This document shows positions 38,229 through 51,500 of a DNA stretch of 64,000 nucleotides, one piece after another. The translations under genes and the position numbers were made by a program. The notes under the pieces were generated by a model that was given only the letters and a program-made list of their open reading frames with translations, did not search any database and was not told where the DNA came from. The DNA is from Liolophura sinensis (lineage: Eukaryota; Mollusca; Polyplacophora; Chitonida; Chitonidae). The number at the start of each line of letters is the position of its first letter. The stretch's first letter is position 1. The stretch spans positions 56,277,249 to 56,341,248 of the forward strand of contig NC_088295.1 in NCBI RefSeq assembly GCF_032854445.1, in the 5' to 3' direction.

Positions 38229-38300
38229 GTAATTTCCATACTTTCTAGTCTCTCTTCAGGACTCTTCTGAGTCCGCTCGTCACACTCTAATTTGTTACTG
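38229..38300 (-). pseudogene. Relic of a fourth lectin exon
   Basis: On the minus strand a tttcag-type site is followed by codons for NKLECDERTQ, matching NKLECDEGTQ of the copy 2 lectin exon. Similarity then breaks off, and a stop follows after about 18 unrelated residues. Flanking bases (acacacaaaagtg and the tract near 38,390) also resemble the sequence upstream of the lectin exons. It marks a former receptor copy between copy 2 and the plus-strand gene. Confidence 0.6.
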
Positions 38301-38799
38301 AAAGTAGATAAACAATGGAATAAATACAGGTATAATGCTAGACACACAAAAGTGAAAAATAAATATGATGGAATAATTAAAAACAGGATAGTCAGGCTGC
38401 TTCCTTCATTGGTTAAGTACTTTTCAAAGATAGTGTCCAACAGAAGGTTCTATGCGATGTTAAACCCTAGCAAAAAGACAAACAATCCGGCTGGAAGGCA
38501 TGAACTCTTTTTAGGAATAACAGCGACAGCAAACTTGAGTGCAATGCTCTATAATTTACATATGAAGTAAGCGTATTTAATTCATCGATATTTTACACAT
38601 TACTAAAGTACATTTTTACCTGTATGGTAGGAGCCATATTTCATGAATGCATGATATGTGGGGTATATGTCATACAAAAGACTACATCATAGAGGCTAAA
38701 ACAAAAGCAATGATGGCACTGTAATATTTGGCCAATGGTCACACATATTATCGATCAAATCTGGCCTCGTCTCAGTTTACATTAGACCTTATCAGTTTT

Positions 38800-39125
38800 C
38801 CCTGCCTCAAAGCTTTTGTTAGTTTAGCGTACCTCAGGACTCTTCAGTTTACCATATCTCAGGCCTCTTGTCAGTTTATCTCAGGCCTCTTGTAGTTTAC
38901 CGTACCTCATGCCTGATGTCAATTTACCGTGGATCGGGCCTCTTGTAAGTTTACCGTACCTAAGGCCTCTTCAGTTTACCATATCTCTTGTCAGTTTAGA
39001 GTTCCTCATGTCTCTTGTCGGTTTACCGTGGCTCGGGCCTCTTGTAATTTTACCGTACCGCAGGCCTCTTGTCAGTTTACCTTACCGCATGCCTCTTGTC
39101 AGTTTACCGTTCCGCATGCCTCAGG
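38800..39125 (+). repeat. 27-bp minisatellite
   Basis: About ten imperfect copies of a unit like gcctcttgtcagtttaccgt plus acctcag. As 27 is a multiple of three, two plus-strand frames stay open over part of it (ASCQFTVPH-type repeat). Unique to unit 2; it lies upstream of the plus-strand receptor. No reason to call it coding. Confidence 0.8.
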
Positions 39126-39834
39126 TAAGGGTTTCATCCTAGCTTTCCTAGCTTAAATAGTAGGAAACTGCACGCCCCCTAGTGCCATGACTTGAGCAGA
39201 ACTGGGGAAAAAAATGTTGTGATGTTAATTGCAATATATTAGAACCAGTCCCACAGCTGCAACCGTAGGGTTTGCGTAGGAAGTGTAATCTTTGAGCCAG
39301 GGAAAACACCATTCACATATATAATGGATTCTGGGCACCCAGAGGAGACAGACAGCGAAGAGACATCCGTAAGTTCTCATCTTGAAACCAAGCTAACCTT
39401 TTCAGGTTAGATCTATATACGAAATGGCGACCGACATATTTCTACAACTAAAACACACGGCAAATCAGTAATCTATGGCTCGGTCTACATGTCAGACATG
39501 GTTAAGCACAGATCAGATGTCAAATGTGATTTATCAGTCCAAGAATACACATTGTACTGAAATGTACTGAAAACTGAACAAAGACAGGAGGTTCCAAAGT
39601 AACGAGGACGCTTGATTATGAAGGCGACTATGTGAAATTCATATGTCGGAGCGAAATGTCCAAGAGATTGTTCTCGTTGCAATCTCCTCTTGTCTCTGCT
39701 GAAGTCATATCAGACCAAATGTAATACCCGGCGCGTTGAATCTCAATGTAGATAACACCAATTGTATAGTCCATTGTGTGTAGTGGCTGGTTGGACCTGA
39801 AATACATAATGGCGTTTAACAGTAGGCATTATTT

Positions 39835-40010
39835 ATATATTTATCTATATATTTGATTGGTATTTAATGCCACCATTGAAAAGCTTTCACTTATACGGTG
39901 GCGAGTGGGTGGAAGAAACGAACTTTCCCACGGCCATGTCACGCTTACACATGTACACAATTTTGGCGTTATACAGGTGGGCATTAGCAAACATTAGACT
40001 GCGTTAAACA
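39835..40010 (-). repeat. SINE fragment (tail side)
   Basis: Begins tatatatttgattggtattt aatgccacc and shows cacttatacggtggcgagtg, the usual 3' region of these SINEs read from the opposite strand. The head is not recognised. Confidence 0.5.
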
Positions 40011-40540
40011 CTCGCACTAGCTTTATTATCAACAAAAAGTCATCACATTTTTTAAGTTTTAGGCGTGTACCAATGCAATAGAAGTTTTAATAGAAAAAAA
40101 AATAGAAAAAAATTTGTAAGAAAACATTGTCTGTGTAACGATAAACTACTTTGTCTTTAGTAATCTACACTGAAAATTAAACATCTTGAAAAGAGGAATA
40201 GATGCAATATTTTCTCTGAGTATAAAACGAATTCCAAAGAACAATCGCCCGAAGTTGTTCCTAACACAAAGAACTTTTACCATAGTCTTGGATACTTTAA
40301 TTTTCTCAACACTGCATGAGTTTTGTAACATAGTATCGCACATTCTGCCGCTTTTTTGTGCATTTGGTGTTCTTTTTTTTCTACCCATTAATTTAAACGG
40401 AATTTAGATTAGAAGAAAGTAAATGTTGAGGAAACCGAGCTGCCATCGCATGGCCAAATTAAGCCATGGCTGCTGGAAAGCTCATCACGCGCTAAGCCGC
40501 ATGTATCTCACGAGTACATCAGTGGTTTGGATGGCGGTTG

Positions 40541-40579
40541 AGGTAGATAGATCGATAGGTAGATAGATAGATAGATAGA
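40541..40579 (+). repeat. (GATA)n microsatellite
   Basis: aggtagatagatcgataggt followed by agatagatagatagatag. Intergenic in unit 2. Confidence 0.9.
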
Positions 40580-42102
40580 CATACTTTTTTATCGTTAGTT
40601 TACAAAACAAATAAACATTAGCTCACAATGGCGCTATTATCAACGACCACCGGTATATTGTTTAAAGTTGATTTGTTGCATAGGAATGTATTTCGTTACA
40701 AAAGAGTACAATGTTAAAGCCAGGGATGTAAGAAACCTGGTTCAGATGTACACAATGCCTCCGTTTTAATACACGAATTATTCATTCAAGATCCAACTCC
40801 TGGGCCATTGCATGGTAAGACACGTCAACCCTTACCTACCCGTTTCAGTTTTCATCATTATATGTGTAAAAAGTAAAATATGTAATATGACAACTAGGTA
40901 ATCGAGGAAGTGTGTGTGTTCGTGACGTTGTATCAGCTTGCGTTGTCACGCTTTGTCGTCACCTTCTCTCTTTGAGTAGAGCGGATATGACATGCCAATA
41001 GACAGCTCATGACCGGTGTGATACATGGCGGATCTCGCACTGGGACTGTAATCGCTGTTTACAATACAGCTTAATTTCGATGTCACAAATTGTCAAAATG
41101 ATGTTTACAATGGTGGGCAATATATTTGCTCGAGCTGTATTGTCCAAATTCATTTCTTTACAATATGACTCAAAAATGTATTAATCAATATAAATGATTT
41201 AGTAGTAAAAGAGATCAAGGTATGCTAACTATATACATCGGTGGCGTATAGGACCGTATTTAGGAAAACAAGCAGGATGCAGCTGTAACGTAAACGATCG
41301 TATTTGTCAAACTATCTATGTAGGGAAACAGCAATATAAAGAGGGAGGCTTAGCACAGTACGTCATATCCGGAATTTCCGACCACTGGTGGGAAATATGC
41401 ATAAAATAGTGGGTTATTAAGGAATATAATGTAAGCCTCCAAAAACGACCATACTTGCAACAATGACTACATGAGTAAATATAACACAGATTCATTTGCA
41501 TAAATACAAAACAGCGGCAATGAATCAATCAGAAACAGGAGGGATGTTATAGCCTATAGCAGCAGTTCTTGTGACAGTTATTTTTTTTAATATTATTAGC
41601 GATATTCTCCATACTATCTCACCTACACAACGGCACTTAAATTTATGGACCGTGAAATCCACAGAGCCTGGCCAGATTCACAAAAATATAGCTGTGAAGC
41701 ACACAAGCGAAGGAGATCTGGTTTTGAACCCGCTATGCCTTTGATGTGGAATGAAGAAATTATATAACTATATAAACTATAGTACTGCTAAGAAACACAT
41801 ATTTACTGAACATAGTTTTTTTTAACTAAACATCCGGACGCGTTTCTGAACTGTTAAAGAAAGGTTTCAAACCGAAACTCTTATTTCTGTATTGTGTATT
41901 TCTTGCGCAGTAAATCAGCTTCTAAGCAGATGTCAATAGAATACATGCCTACATGTAACACCGCACCAGTTCAGCGTAATCGGCGGAAATAGTAACCCGG
42001 ACTTAAGAACGGAAATGCCCGACAGGATGTCAACAGGATACGGGCATCCCCCTGATATAGATATTTTTGGCACACAGGAATCTTTTCACCATAGCTATTT
42101 AC

Positions 42103-42149
42103 GGGAGGGGGCGGGGGTGGGGGGGGGGGGGGGGTGGGGGGGTGGGTGA
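42103..42149 (+). repeat. G-rich tract with G-quadruplex potential
   Basis: Nearly 50 bases of almost pure G with single A, C and T interruptions, ending about 355 bp before the ATG of the plus-strand receptor at 42504. Many G-runs of three or more allow a quadruplex. It could be promoter-proximal or an assembly-difficult homopolymer. Confidence 0.85.
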
Positions 42150-42503
42150 GGAATAGAGCAAAAAATACAGCATCAGATGAAAAGTATATTAGTAAATATA
42201 CTTCAATCTATCAAAAAGAAATAATAAGTAGACAAAACAATAAAATCGATGAAGATGAAGGAACTTGTGTACGACAGCGCATATAGAATTATTCTCCGTG
42301 ATGTATCGAATCTTTACCAGCAAGACGACGGCACAATACAACGGTCTTATTGTTCTTTTTAGAAATAACACATACAATATTGTTATTAAAATATTTTAAT
42401 ATATTTATATATATGAACCTTCTTGGAATGAAAAAGGATGTGACTACGTGTAGTAACCCGTGAACAGGAAGTAAGGTGCTACCCTGGAAAGGTCAGAACA
42501 ACC

Positions 42504-45500
42504 ATGGGCTTCAAGAGTTACATGTCGTTTTGGTTATCCCTCTACCTTACAAGCCAAGAACTGCCACATACCCAAGGTAAGATCTTGTTCGGCCCGCTGG
42601 TTGAATCTGATTAGTTTTATTTTTCTACAGTCTGTAAAAAAATTGCCGTTAAACCCCGAAAAAGTGTGGGCTTATTTGCCATTTTGAAGGCCACACGGCC
42701 AGAAACCATTGCTGCTGTGAAATTGAAAACTGATCTGCAGATAGACCAACTGGTGCTCTGCATTTGTGTAGCATGCAATCATTTGGCTTCGAGGAATATT
42801 AAATTGCGTTTAAAGACTTGTGTTCAGGAACACGTTAGATCAGTTTTAACGGTAACAGTGTCTCGCTAGTAGGTGCCTATGACGGCAGCCTTACTAGGCT
42901 GTCTACCACGCCAACGTTTTAATACACTATAGCTGTGTATTTAGAGGAGCCTTATGAACAAAATCTTATTTCTTGGCTACCCCGAGCTATGGTTACGTAG
43001 AAAACATCTACGTGTATATTCTAACTTTGTGGTAAATAATATTCTGCATGTGATTTACATTATCTTAACAAGTGTTTGTAATATAGAGCTAGTTAAAAGC
43101 TATTCTTCTTGGGTGTTTACCTTGGCACGGGAATACGTGTAGCTGTAAGAAACTTAACAACTTTAAAATTATTATGCTCCAGATTTTTGTGTCACGCTTT
43201 CAGCTAAAACGACCACAGTGCAATTCATAAAACAGTGACAGTAAAGACTTACATATATGGTCTAATTTTTTTGCCGAAAAAGGTGTACCTCTCATAAGAA
43301 GTGCACATCAGTCTAAAATCAGAAAAACGGTTGATTTCTCTTAAAGTTTTTACAGTGGTTAATGAACTAAAGTACATAACAAGGTGTTCAGGTAAAGCAG
43401 AAATAATTAGTTTTCTATATTGCTACTCAGTGTTCATTTAATATGGCAAGATTGTAATGGTTAGTGAGATATTGTTGTAATTCTTGCTAGGCCTATATAA
43501 CAGCAACTAAATAAAATGGTATCAGATTGGCAGCAGTTATATACAGATGTATTTCTTGACATACCAGCTGTGCTTCCTAACGATTGTTCATTGTTATGTC
43601 CCGAAATAGGTTTGTTGTGGAACAGACACTGAAAATTATAGACATTTGTATACCACCCGTCAACCATATGCACATGCGTCAAAATATAGACATTTGTATA
43701 CCATCCGTCAATCATTTGCACATGCGTCAAAATGTAGACATTTGTATACCATCCGTCAATCATTTGCACATGCGTCAAAATATAGACATTTGTATACCAT
43801 CCGTCAATCATTTGCACATGCGTCAAAATATAGACAATCGTATACCACCGTCATCGCAAAAAATCCTACGGCCAATTCGCAAAATAACGTTCAACACAAA
43901 TCACCTAAGAAAGTATATAAAGTACGAAATTAGAACAGATCCATACAAAGAGAAGGAGTCCAATGATTACCAAATGTTCTGGGCGAATAAATTAAATGAT
44001 TATGCAGATTGTGTACATGTATCATGCCCGGTTATAAGTTGTGGGAGATGAAAATGTGTATCCCGGATGCGCTTTGAGTGCAACTATTCATTTCTCCAAA
44101 ATGGCCCTCTACTTCAGCATTTAACACGCCGCAAGCTCCGGATTAAGCGGAATTAGACGCAGTTATCAAGTAAAGTGCCAGAGATTGTGGACAGTGACAC
44201 AGATTCTTCACTCTTTGTCCTTAAAAAGCGTAACATTGCATGCATTCTAGTTCTCTATGACATCTACGCATGTATAGTTGAAGTAGATATTTGCAACACA
44301 GAACAAGTCTTCAAAAGAAAACTGAGAGATGTCCGTTCTTTACCTAATTTTTTTTTTCTTTTTAATTTGCAATCACACTGTGTTTAATTCAACCAAAGAT
44401 AATTTTTAAGAATAATGGTATTGCAGGCTTTCCTTTAACACTTATTTACGGCTTAGAAAGTTTTCACTTTGATAGCTTATATTTGCGAAGCTATATGACT
44501 CTTGTCTCTACTGTCTTTGCCGCGTTTATTCAGCTGTTTTTCTTTTTCATAATTTCTTATCTCTGCAGTGTTAGCGCTTTGGTTCAACGGGAGCCTATGA
44601 ACTGAATAAGATCAAATGGAATCAAATCAAGCCAAACCTTCTTCGTCTTAAACATCCGCCCAATAGTCAAATGATCTCACACATTTCTGTTCACAGGCAA
44701 AGACCCAATTTGTGTCTGGACAGGGGCAAGTGGACATTGCCCTAAAGGCAATCGAGTTCTTATTACATCCGTTATGTCAGGATTGTGTCCAAACCGTATC
44801 GATGAGCAAAGCATGACACTCGACCTGTGTACGCTTTCTGAAAGTTATGGTGTCTGTTGTTTGATATGTGGTGGTTCGGATGGAACACCAATAAAATTAC
44901 CGTGTAAAAGATTGAATGGAAATTTCTGTCAAAAGGGTATGTATACGTGGAACCATTTTCCCCGGAATAAATGCATAATTGATGTTCAACGCCACATTAT
45001 AAAAATATCAGTCACATCATGGCGAGAACCTGTCGGAACCAGAAGACAGCTTTTATGGCAACAATTTAGTGTTTCCGAATTTAAGATGTATTAAATCTGG
45101 TACTATATGTATTTACTTATTTATACCATTGTTGGTTAATGCCATTCTCAAAAACTGACCCTCTGCAAGCTTGAATCCTTTTCACGGTGGCTTTGAGTTT
45201 GTCAGATAACTGGTGAAGGGCGATAAGGTAACCAGTTTCCCTATTGAACAAACAAAACAAGTGAACAACAATCAAATAAATGTATACATTATTTATTATT
45301 GTTTTACACTAAGATGAAAATTCGTTTTGTTTCATTACATGTATGAAGGAAGGAGGATGGACAAAATTCTCGCGGACAAAGGCCCAGCGGAAAAATTCCC
45401 CGCTGGACAGAAACCTCTTGATCAGTATTAAGAGTATTCAAAAATTAATAGTTTTCTTTTGAACTATAATATGCTCTGGTTTAAATTTCTAAATAATCAA

Positions 45501-48500
45501 AATTTTTAAAATACATCTTTTATAATGAGTACATAAAATTACATGAGATGCCTGTAAACCGACTCAAAATGGATACCTTATGGCAGATGTGAGGTGATGC
45601 TGTGAATCGTAGCAAGCTATAACTTGTATGTAATACTGAAATATTTCAGCCTCACAATTTGAGTATAGTGGTTGATTAAACTTATATTTAACTTATATGT
45701 CACACTATATGAATTCCCGTCAACAAATATTTAACATCATGTTTGTTAGACTGTCGGATATTTTTTGTCGGTAAATGAAGACAACGGGGCTTTTGTCCGC
45801 CGGGGATTTTGTCCCGGATTCATGACGGAACTGTTTCCTGGATTTATGTTTAGGTTTACGACAGCGATCAGGTTTGTTCTTGTGTCAGTGTCAGTTTTTT
45901 GTCTGTGCACTGTCAGGTTTGTGCAAGTATCAATGCCAGGTTTCTGCCTGTGTCAATGCCAGGTTTGTGTCTGTGCCAATGCCAGTTTTGTGCCGGTGCC
46001 AATGCCAGGTTTGTTCGTGTGTCAATGCCAGGTTTGTGTCTGTATCAGTGTCAGGTTTTTGTCTGTATCAGTGTCAGGTTTGTGTTTGTGTCAATGCCAG
46101 GTTTGTGCCTGTGTTTTTGCCAGTTTTTTGCCTCTGTCAATGTCAGGTTTGTGCCTGTGTTAATGTCAGGTTTGTGCCTGTTTTAATGTCAGGTTTGTTC
46201 CTGTGCAAATATCTGGTTTGTGCCAGAGTCAATGTCAGTTTTGTGCCAGTGTCAATGTCAGGTTTTTACCTGTGTCAATGTCAGGTTTGTGCCTATGTCA
46301 ATGCATGGTTTGTGCCTGTTTTAATGTCAGGTTTGTTCCTGTGCAAATATCTGGTTTGTGCCAGTGTCAATGCCAGTTTTGTGCCAGTGTCAATGTCAGG
46401 TTTGTGCCTGTGTCAATGCCAGGTTTGTGCCTGTGTCAATGCTAGGTTTCTTCCTGTGTCAATGTCAGGCTTGTGCCTGTGTAAATGCTAGGTTTGTGCC
46501 TGTGTCACTGTCAGGTTTGTGCCAGTGTCAATGCCAGGTTTGTGTCTATGTCAATTCCAGTTTTGTGACTGTGTCAATGCGAGGTTTGTGTCTGTGTCAA
46601 TGCCAGTTCTGTGACTGTGTCAATGTCAGGCTTGTGTCTGTGTCAGTGTCAGGCTTGCGACTGTGTCAATGTAAGGTTTCTGGCAGGTTTGTGACTGTGT
46701 CAATGCCAGGTTTGTGTCTGTGTTATTCACTCGTCTGTGTCTATGTCAATGTTAGGTTTGCTCCTGTATTAACATCAGATTTGTGCCTGTATTAATGTCA
46801 GGTTTGTGCCTGTGTCAATGCCAGTTTTTTGCCCGTGCGAATGTCAGGTTTGTGTCTGTGTCAGTGTCAGGTTTGTGCCTTTGTGAATGTCAGGTTTGTG
46901 CCTGCATCACAGTCAGGTTTATGGGAGAAAGTTTGCAGTCTGACAAACGGGAACCCAGTTGGGCAGGTGGCCTTAGTCATTACAGCCGACTTTTTATAGA
47001 ACTCATTTGACGAGTAGCTTACATCCGTCACACTGGGGACAGGAAATGCTATTGATTACGACGTAAAGTACCAAATAAATACACATATAAATGAATGATG
47101 GAATTAACTAAGTAATAGTTCAAACTTGGTAAAAGAACAATTATGTGGTGTCTGTTTTTGTTGCAGTAAACTGTTCCTCTCATACGGCGCATGGACAGAA
47201 ACCAGGTAAACTTCTTTCATATGTAGCTACCTCAGAGAGTGAATATTCTATGCAGTCTTTATTCTATACGTGGATTTCCCATGGACGTTGCCTGCCTCCC
47301 TTCCACCATGATGCTGACCGGCGCCATATAAGTGAAACTTTCTTGAATACGGCGTAATACTTCTATCAAATGATTGAAAAAAATTAATAACCCTAATTAC
47401 CACTATATCGACCTGTAAATGCCTACCTCTTGCACCCCTTGGCCTTCCACTGTTAACGGTGAACATGAATCTTGACCAACATTGGAGTAAAGTGTAAGTA
47501 AAATTTCTGATCTTTCTAAGTGCTATCAAAACAAAACTGGGTAAATTTAATCATTTTTTTAGATGAAAAAGCGACGGCAAGAACATCTGTGATAGAGTTT
47601 CAAATGAGAACTAAAACGGCAACACTTCCGGTGTTACCGGAAGTTACATCATCTTCCACGCTCACACTGACTCAGTCCTCAGGTGTAAGCACCACACTAA
47701 TTTCTGCATCTTGTGAGAAAAGTACAGGTAAGTTCTGTTTTACTAAGTCTTAAAGCTAATGTGGTCATCAGTATTTAGAAATCTAGCCGTGAGTTTTATT
47801 TATTTATTTGATTAAGTTTTAACGTAATACTCAAGCGTTTCCCCGTTCCTCGAGACAAGTTAGTTTTAGTGTAGGAGGAAAGCATGTAGCCATGCATACA
47901 GTAAACCACCTGCTAGTGACAAAAGTCACGTGATCTCTCGTTTACTTTATATAAGAACAATTAAGCGATCTGTGAACGCACGCGGCCGCTTATTGTTACC
48001 AATAAGGGTTCTCTCTTTGAAATTTGAAACCATATACATGTGGAATACTGTATATGTATAAAGAACAACAAGGTGGGAGTATTCTGGATGGCCTTCGCTC
48101 CTTCAGACTTCAAACAAAATAAAGCAGTTTCTATAATACATTCAGTCGTGGGATTACCTGTAATCGTCTACACAAGCATTAGCCGGCACATTCTTAGTTC
48201 CTCGTTGCATAACACAGACATTTCCTAAAACCATCTTTCCTCTGTATTCGAAGCTAGTTGTTGTAACATCAATTTTCCATGTGCTGCTTGCGGGTAGACA
48301 GAGGAAAGGTAATTCTGTAAAATTTCAGTCTTACCTGAGGAAGAGCTGATAAAATTTTGACTACAAAATACACCATATGATAAACTGACTGACTGTTTTA
48401 ATAATGTATATGCTTGGAGATGAATACAAGAATAGATTATTTCAGCTCTAAAAAGAAATGCCGTTCTTTATTCCTGCACATCATTCTAAATCGTCTGGGG

Positions 48501-51500
48501 GAGGGAGGTACTCTTTGGCCGAGTTGTTAGCGTGCTAGCGCAGCAGAATACCCAGGAGACTTTTAACAATACGATTGCAGTGAGTTCAAATCCTGCCAGA
48601 AGCTGGCCTCTTCTCCTGTTGTGGGTTTTCCTCAGGCTCTGCCCAGTTTTCCTCCCACCACAACGCTGAGTACCGCATAAAACTCCAACCAGAAAAAATA
48701 AATGAACAAAGAGTTAATAGATGGGATTTAATTAACACATTGTGTGTTATGAAAAGTTAACCTCAAACAACAAACGCCCACCTCAGCTCTTCCCCTCATA
48801 GTTGTTTCACGGTATTCACAATGTACATCACTGACCAACAGGATGATTTTTAACAAATTCTGATTTAGATGTGGCTGTAACAGTAATTACAGCGGGTGTG
48901 GTCACTTGTGTTGCCTTGGTTACTTGCCTTGTGTCGGTGTATATATGGAAGAGAAGGTAAGCAAACGTATTTTGTAAATCTTTTATCGGCCTTTCTCCTT
49001 AATCCGCTATCGGAATTTTGTGAAAAGAATGTGGTACAATGGATTTGAACCCTAATACGGAGACACTATGATGGCATTAATACAAATTCATTTTCCTTTG
49101 CGTATGGGATGACTTACAGGATTCCGCCATGCACGTATTTACAGCACTGGAAATTATTAAAGAAACCAGAAAAAATAGTTAATTTCTACAAAAATAGTGT
49201 AGTTAAATTGCTGTGATATTTCTGAAAGTTGACATACCTAGAATTTGCATATCCCAGAATAAATGAAAAAGTTATCATTGAGTTTGAACTATGGATATAT
49301 TCTGGGCCCGAGTACTGTCTGTTTTTTTTTTTTGGACAGAAGTGTATCAAGCCTTAGTCTCAAGTGAGTATCAACACTGATGTCAACGTCAATTCTGCAC
49401 ATATAACAGAAACGTTTTTTTTTTTTAACTTATTCGGCTCTGTAAGAGAAATGTACAATTTAGAGTATTTTATTGTGTTATTTTCATATATGTGTGAAAC
49501 TCTGACTGAAATATACATGCTATTTTCATTTCACTGACTCCATATATACCCCCTTGATTTCAATAATCCGGACATAAAGAAAGCACTTTAACAACTATTA
49601 GCACGCATTAACAAAACATGGAATAAATTCAAGAAACACGTTAATTTGAATTGAATGGATGAATTATGGCCACATGTTTATTACTGAAAATTACATCAAA
49701 CGACTGACGAGACCCTCACAAGGACGCTGAACATCAGCCTTACCATCACAGGATGAATCAGCCTCTATTTCATACAGCTTATTTAGTTCACCCCACGCAA
49801 AAACAAAGCGGGGATGTCAAATGCTCGCTCCTTGAGACATTCAAAGGTAGCCCATATCTCTTGCCAAATACACAGACGATACACCAAATGTCCGCTCCTT
49901 GATAAATTTGAAGGTAGACATGTCTCTGGTGAAATACATAGATGATACGTCAAACACGCGTTCCTTGAGAAATTCAATGGGTAGTCCATATCTCTAGAGA
50001 AATACATAGATGATACGCAATAAAGTCTCACTTGCACCTCCACGGCCTTGCCGCACTGTGACTGCATGTATTAAACACAGCTCGCGGGCAAGAACCACGC
50101 TACTCCTCAGAGACTGTGACGAGTGCCAGCTAAGTTGATATATGAAACAAATATTCACACAGCAACAGTACTTTGCTAAGAAAGAATTCAAAATACAAAG
50201 CATATGCGGCAATTTACTTCCCAAGGTCACCAATATGATGAAAGTACCAATAAAACTGTGGCAAATTTGTGCCCGAGAAGAAGTGTAGACAATCTAAAAT
50301 CCGCTTAACGCTAGTAACGGACCAAAGCTATACAGGAATGCTTTCCCTGATAATTTACTTATATATGTTATAAATACAATGACAATTAATATAAGATAAA
50401 CGGAACAATAATAACCTTAGTGCCGGCTTTATCACTGGGTGTGATGGAAGGGAGTTAAAATCAGAACGTTGATTAATGAACTAGCTCTTTACATCGGCCA
50501 GACTGTGAAAGGAAAGACCTCACGGCAGGGAGAGACAGCTGGACCAAGGGGGATAACTCTAACTACCCGTTTCACAATCACCACAGAGCTGGATACATCA
50601 CCCAAGCCGATACACCACTAAAAATTCCTCCTATGTAATAATACTGTTTACCCTGTATAAATGATCAACAAGTTGAATAACATGGTCGCTGTGTGTTTAT
50701 TGCAAATGTTCCATATAGACAAACATGAGGGAGAAATGTTATTTGGTAGCTCTTTCAGACTAACCGTGCAAGATACAGTGGTGCATCCTGTGTCAGACTT
50801 GGCAAAAGTCCTCTGCGTTTATTCTTGTGGGCGTGGCTAACTATCCCATGAGCGAGTTTATGTCTCCCCTGTCGATCGGTTATTTTGTCTGAAACATCGT
50901 TTCAGTCCTTTTGCATTATTATAGCTGTAAGGCTCAGTTTATAGACACAAATAGAAAGGTATGGAAATTTCATTAGGTGTTGAAGTACCTTATTTAAGTT
51001 GAATAACTTATTTAATTAAACAATAGAGAAAAATATGTTTATATCTTATCAACTTAAACAGATGAAAGTAACAATATATATGCTACATTTTAAAAATTCA
51101 TCGCCTTTTGGAGAGCTGTACAACTCAGTCATTGTTTTATTTGCTATTTTTTTAAACTTAGCAGACCAACACAAATGTCACGACGAAGTTTTCGGAAAGA
51201 CGCCCCTAGCGTTTTGCCAAATAGCAATTCTGGCCTGACGAATCCACTATTCCACGTTGATCTCCAGACTCGACAAGATCAGCCCGAGGGCCTGGAAGAC
51301 AGAACGGAAATGTTGACTTATGATACTGCGAGTAGTTATCTGACGCCGATTTTCAGGCCGACTCGTCAGCCAGATTCTCAGTTTACAGGAATGGATCACG
51401 GGGCCGAACTCAGGTCTTTTAACACTGGTGAAGAGGATGATGGGTATTGTACGCCACTCTCCGACCAGAATCCGCTGTACGAGGTTCTCGGGGAACGAGA

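Larger units (their letters stand above)
35948..42503. other. Divergent intergenic region between copy 2 and the plus-strand receptor
   Basis: Contains SINEs (36126-36360, 36845-37160, 39835-40010), the lectin relic at 38229-38300, the 27-bp minisatellite, a GATA tract, a SINE-like scrap near 41,585-41,720 and the G-rich tract. As the two genes run away from each other, regulatory DNA for both may lie here; nothing specific is recognised. Confidence 0.5.

Noticed and set aside
45765-47010. Several long plus-strand open frames with Cys/Val-rich repeats
   Set aside because: They are products of a stop-free 23-bp minisatellite open in every forward frame, inside an intron.
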